A DNA stretch of 64,000 nucleotides from an uncultured Mycoplasma sp. (GTDB taxonomy: Bacteria; Bacillota_I; Bacilli_A; RF39; UBA660): NCBI GenBank assembly GCA_902493595.1, contig CABUPU010000002.1:1-64000 (forward strand). The letters run 5' to 3'. Both the position numbers and the translations under genes were made by a program. Positions within the stretch are counted from its first letter, which is position 1. Each line of letters begins with the position of its first letter. Below the pieces are notes generated by a model, which saw nothing but the letters and a program-made list of their open reading frames with translations, was not told the origin of the DNA and did not search any database. Below, one piece after another: positions 62,546 to 64,000 of the stretch.

Positions 62546-63587
62546 CTAAAGAAAATATAATTCCTAAAAAGATAAAGTAAAAAAGTAGGCTACTTCCACC
62601 ATAAGAAAGAAAGGGAAGAGTAATACCAATAATTGGAAAAGTGCCAAGGTTCATAGAAACGTTAATTACAATATTAATAAAAAACATAATGATAAAGCTA
62701 ATTATTAAGTAATTAGTTTTTTTATCATTAGAACTTTTAATAAGTTTACATAGATTAAAAATAATATTTAGATATAAAAGTAAAATAATATATAAACTAA
62801 TAAACCCAAAATTACCAATAGTGAAATCTAATATAAAATCGGTTATACCTTCGGGTAAATAAAGAAGTATTTTATTAAAACCATTTCTTATAAAAGGTGT
62901 ACTATAAATATTTGTAAGTGCCATATCCATTTGATAACTTTGTTTGTAGTTTAATATTCTTTTTATACGATAGCTTTCATTACTAAAAATATTTTGAATT
63001 AACAAAGGATTTTTTATTAAATAAATTCCTGATATAAAAATAAGAAATAAACTTATACCTAAAAATACTTTATATTTATTATTTATATTTTTAGTAAATA
63101 ATATTGTTATAAAAATTATAATATAAAATATTACTCCTCCAGTATCAGGCTCTAAAAATACTAGTAATGATGGTATAAAAGTAATAATAATTAATTTTAA
63201 AATATTTTTACTATTTTTTTCTTTGATAAGAGATACTTTAATTAAAAATATGGTAATAGTAAGCTTCATAATTTCACTTGGTTGAATAGATATACTTCCT
63301 ATTTTAAGCCAACCTTTAGAACCATTTATTTCTTTCCCAATTATTAATGTTAATATAAGTAAAATAATATTGACAGTATATAAAATAAAGCTTATATTAA
63401 ATATTTTTTTAGTATTAATTTTAGTTATAAAGAATAAAGTTATAAATCCTAAAACATACCAAATTATAGTTTTAATATAGTAATAAGTATATAAATAATT
63501 TAAGTATTTTGCATTATAAATATTTATTACACTTATAATCATTAATAAAAATATAGATATTAAAATATTTCTTTTTATATGTTTCAT
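62529..63587 (-). CDS. SEDS peptidoglycan polymerase, RodA/FtsW family
   Basis: 352 residues from ATG 63587; the frame continues upstream with other ATGs but the first membrane helix starts right here. About ten membrane helices, with GSKGWLKIGSISIQPSEIMKL, FLEPDTGGV and ITLPFLSYGGSS, all SEDS hallmarks. RodA and FtsW cannot be separated with certainty; the short length favours RodA. No clear RBS. Confidence 0.88.
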   Translation of the reverse strand: MKHIKRNILISIFLLMIISVINIYNAKYLNYLYTYYYIKTIIWYVLGFITLFFITKINTKKIFNISFILYTVNIILLILTLIIGKEINGSKGWLKIGSISIQPSEIMKLTITIFLIKVSLIKEKNSKNILKLIIITFIPSLLVFLEPDTGGVIFYIIIFITILFTKNINNKYKVFLGISLFLIFISGIYLIKNPLLIQNIFSNESYRIKRILNYKQSYQMDMALTNIYSTPFIRNGFNKILLYLPEGITDFILDFTIGNFGFISLYIILLLYLNIIFNLCKLIKSSNDKKTNYLIISFIIMFFINIVINVSMNLGTFPIIGITLPFLSYGGSSLLFYFIFLGIIFSLVSKDT

Positions 63588-63643
63588 ACTATTATTATTG
63601 TCTAAATTTAAAAAAATATCATATATTATAGTGGGTGATTTAA

Positions 63644-63937
63644 ATGGATAATTTACCAAGTGTATCGGCATTTGAAATAAAGAAAAAGTTAAATAATTCA
63701 CAAGATCGTTTTTATGGAAAAATGTCTATTCCAGGGGCAAGTTCAAAGGAAAGTATAGTTAGCAAAATAAATAAAATATTTTCATCAAAGGATTTTGTTT
63801 ATAAATCAAGATGTCGAGTTTATTTTGCTGATGATGTTAAAGAATGCGTTATCGTAGGTAAAACAAATACTTATCTATTAACCTTAAAGGGTGAAAAACT
63901 TCCAATTAAAGACATTAAAAATATTGAGAAAGTATAA
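63644..63937 (+). CDS. unknown small protein
   Basis: 97 residues. Starts MDNLPSVSAFEIKKKL; the second half (YKSRCRVYFADDVKECVIVG, TYLLTLKGEKLPI) looks like a small beta domain. RBS GGGTGAT. Divergent from the SEDS gene, with its own terminator. Not recognised. Confidence 0.6.
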   Translation: MDNLPSVSAFEIKKKLNNSQDRFYGKMSIPGASSKESIVSKINKIFSSKDFVYKSRCRVYFADDVKECVIVGKTNTYLLTLKGEKLPIKDIKNIEKV

Positions 63938-63939
63938 AA

Positions 63940-63974
63940 AAATATATTAGACTATTTCACTAATATATTTTTTT
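63940..63974 (+). terminator. terminator
   Basis: AAATATATTAG pairs with CTAATATATTT, followed by a T run. Confidence 0.75.
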
Positions 63975-64000
63975 AGAGTTTTGGCATCTTTACCAAATAT

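Overview
This window is a very AT-rich, densely coding bacterial chromosome segment read with the standard code (TGA is used as a stop, for example by the gene ending at 2891). The housekeeping content points to a cell-walled, Gram-positive gut-type member of the Bacillota/Bacilli (an Erysipelotrichia or RF39-like lineage is my inference). It has MurF, Ddl, a SEDS protein, a sortase, SipW-type signal peptidase, the dnaG-rpoD-trmK block, and 6S RNA beside the tcdA/yrvM gene. It is not a wall-less mollicute. I cannot name the species.

Layout: 1-1687 holds the end of a Cys/Gly-rich surface protein and two small lipoproteins. 1803-2264 is greA. 2400-4640 is an accessory island with a Panacea-type antitoxin and its toxin partner, a decayed MazF/PemK-like gene and a putative minus-strand small RNA. 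4641-9667 carries large exported proteins whose C-terminal domains contain short GC-shifted variable segments that look like diversity-generating-retroelement (DGR) variable regions; remnants of a further copy follow. 9877-11051 is a broken IS4-type transposase. 11397-14923 is a tandem array of DUF1016/YhcG nuclease genes alternating short and long forms. 15062-23160 has sipW, priA, tRNA-Gln, mnmA, a glycine-rich surface protein and an RnfC/RnfD-like pair. 23182-42224 is mainly core: DUF4143 ATPase, engB, a pilin, der, an ATPase, lon, a hydrolase, murF, ddl, a surface protein with its sortase, dnaG, rpoD, trmK, pilC and pilD. 42389-50561 mixes an LRR gene split by a frameshift, an InlB-repeat protein, phosphohexomutase, a serpin, a HerA-like ATPase and gene remnants. 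50702-57194 is 6S RNA, tcdA, dxs, cardiolipin synthase, gpsA and rarA. 57229-61907 is an unrecognised module with two HEVGH zincin-like proteins, two paralogous partner proteins, and duplicated promoter and terminator cassettes. The window ends with small coat-like proteins and a RodA/FtsW family gene.

How the parts fit: SipW (15062) is a plausible processor of the exported proteins at 4641, 6671 and 9473, which share signal segments ending in SYA. The pilin, PilC and PilD are pieces of a type IV pilus or competence pseudopilus whose ATPase is not in the window. The most promising unexplained biology is (a) the putative DGR-diversified surface proteins with neighbouring hairpins, (b) the recombining YhcG array and (c) the zincin module at 57-62 kb.
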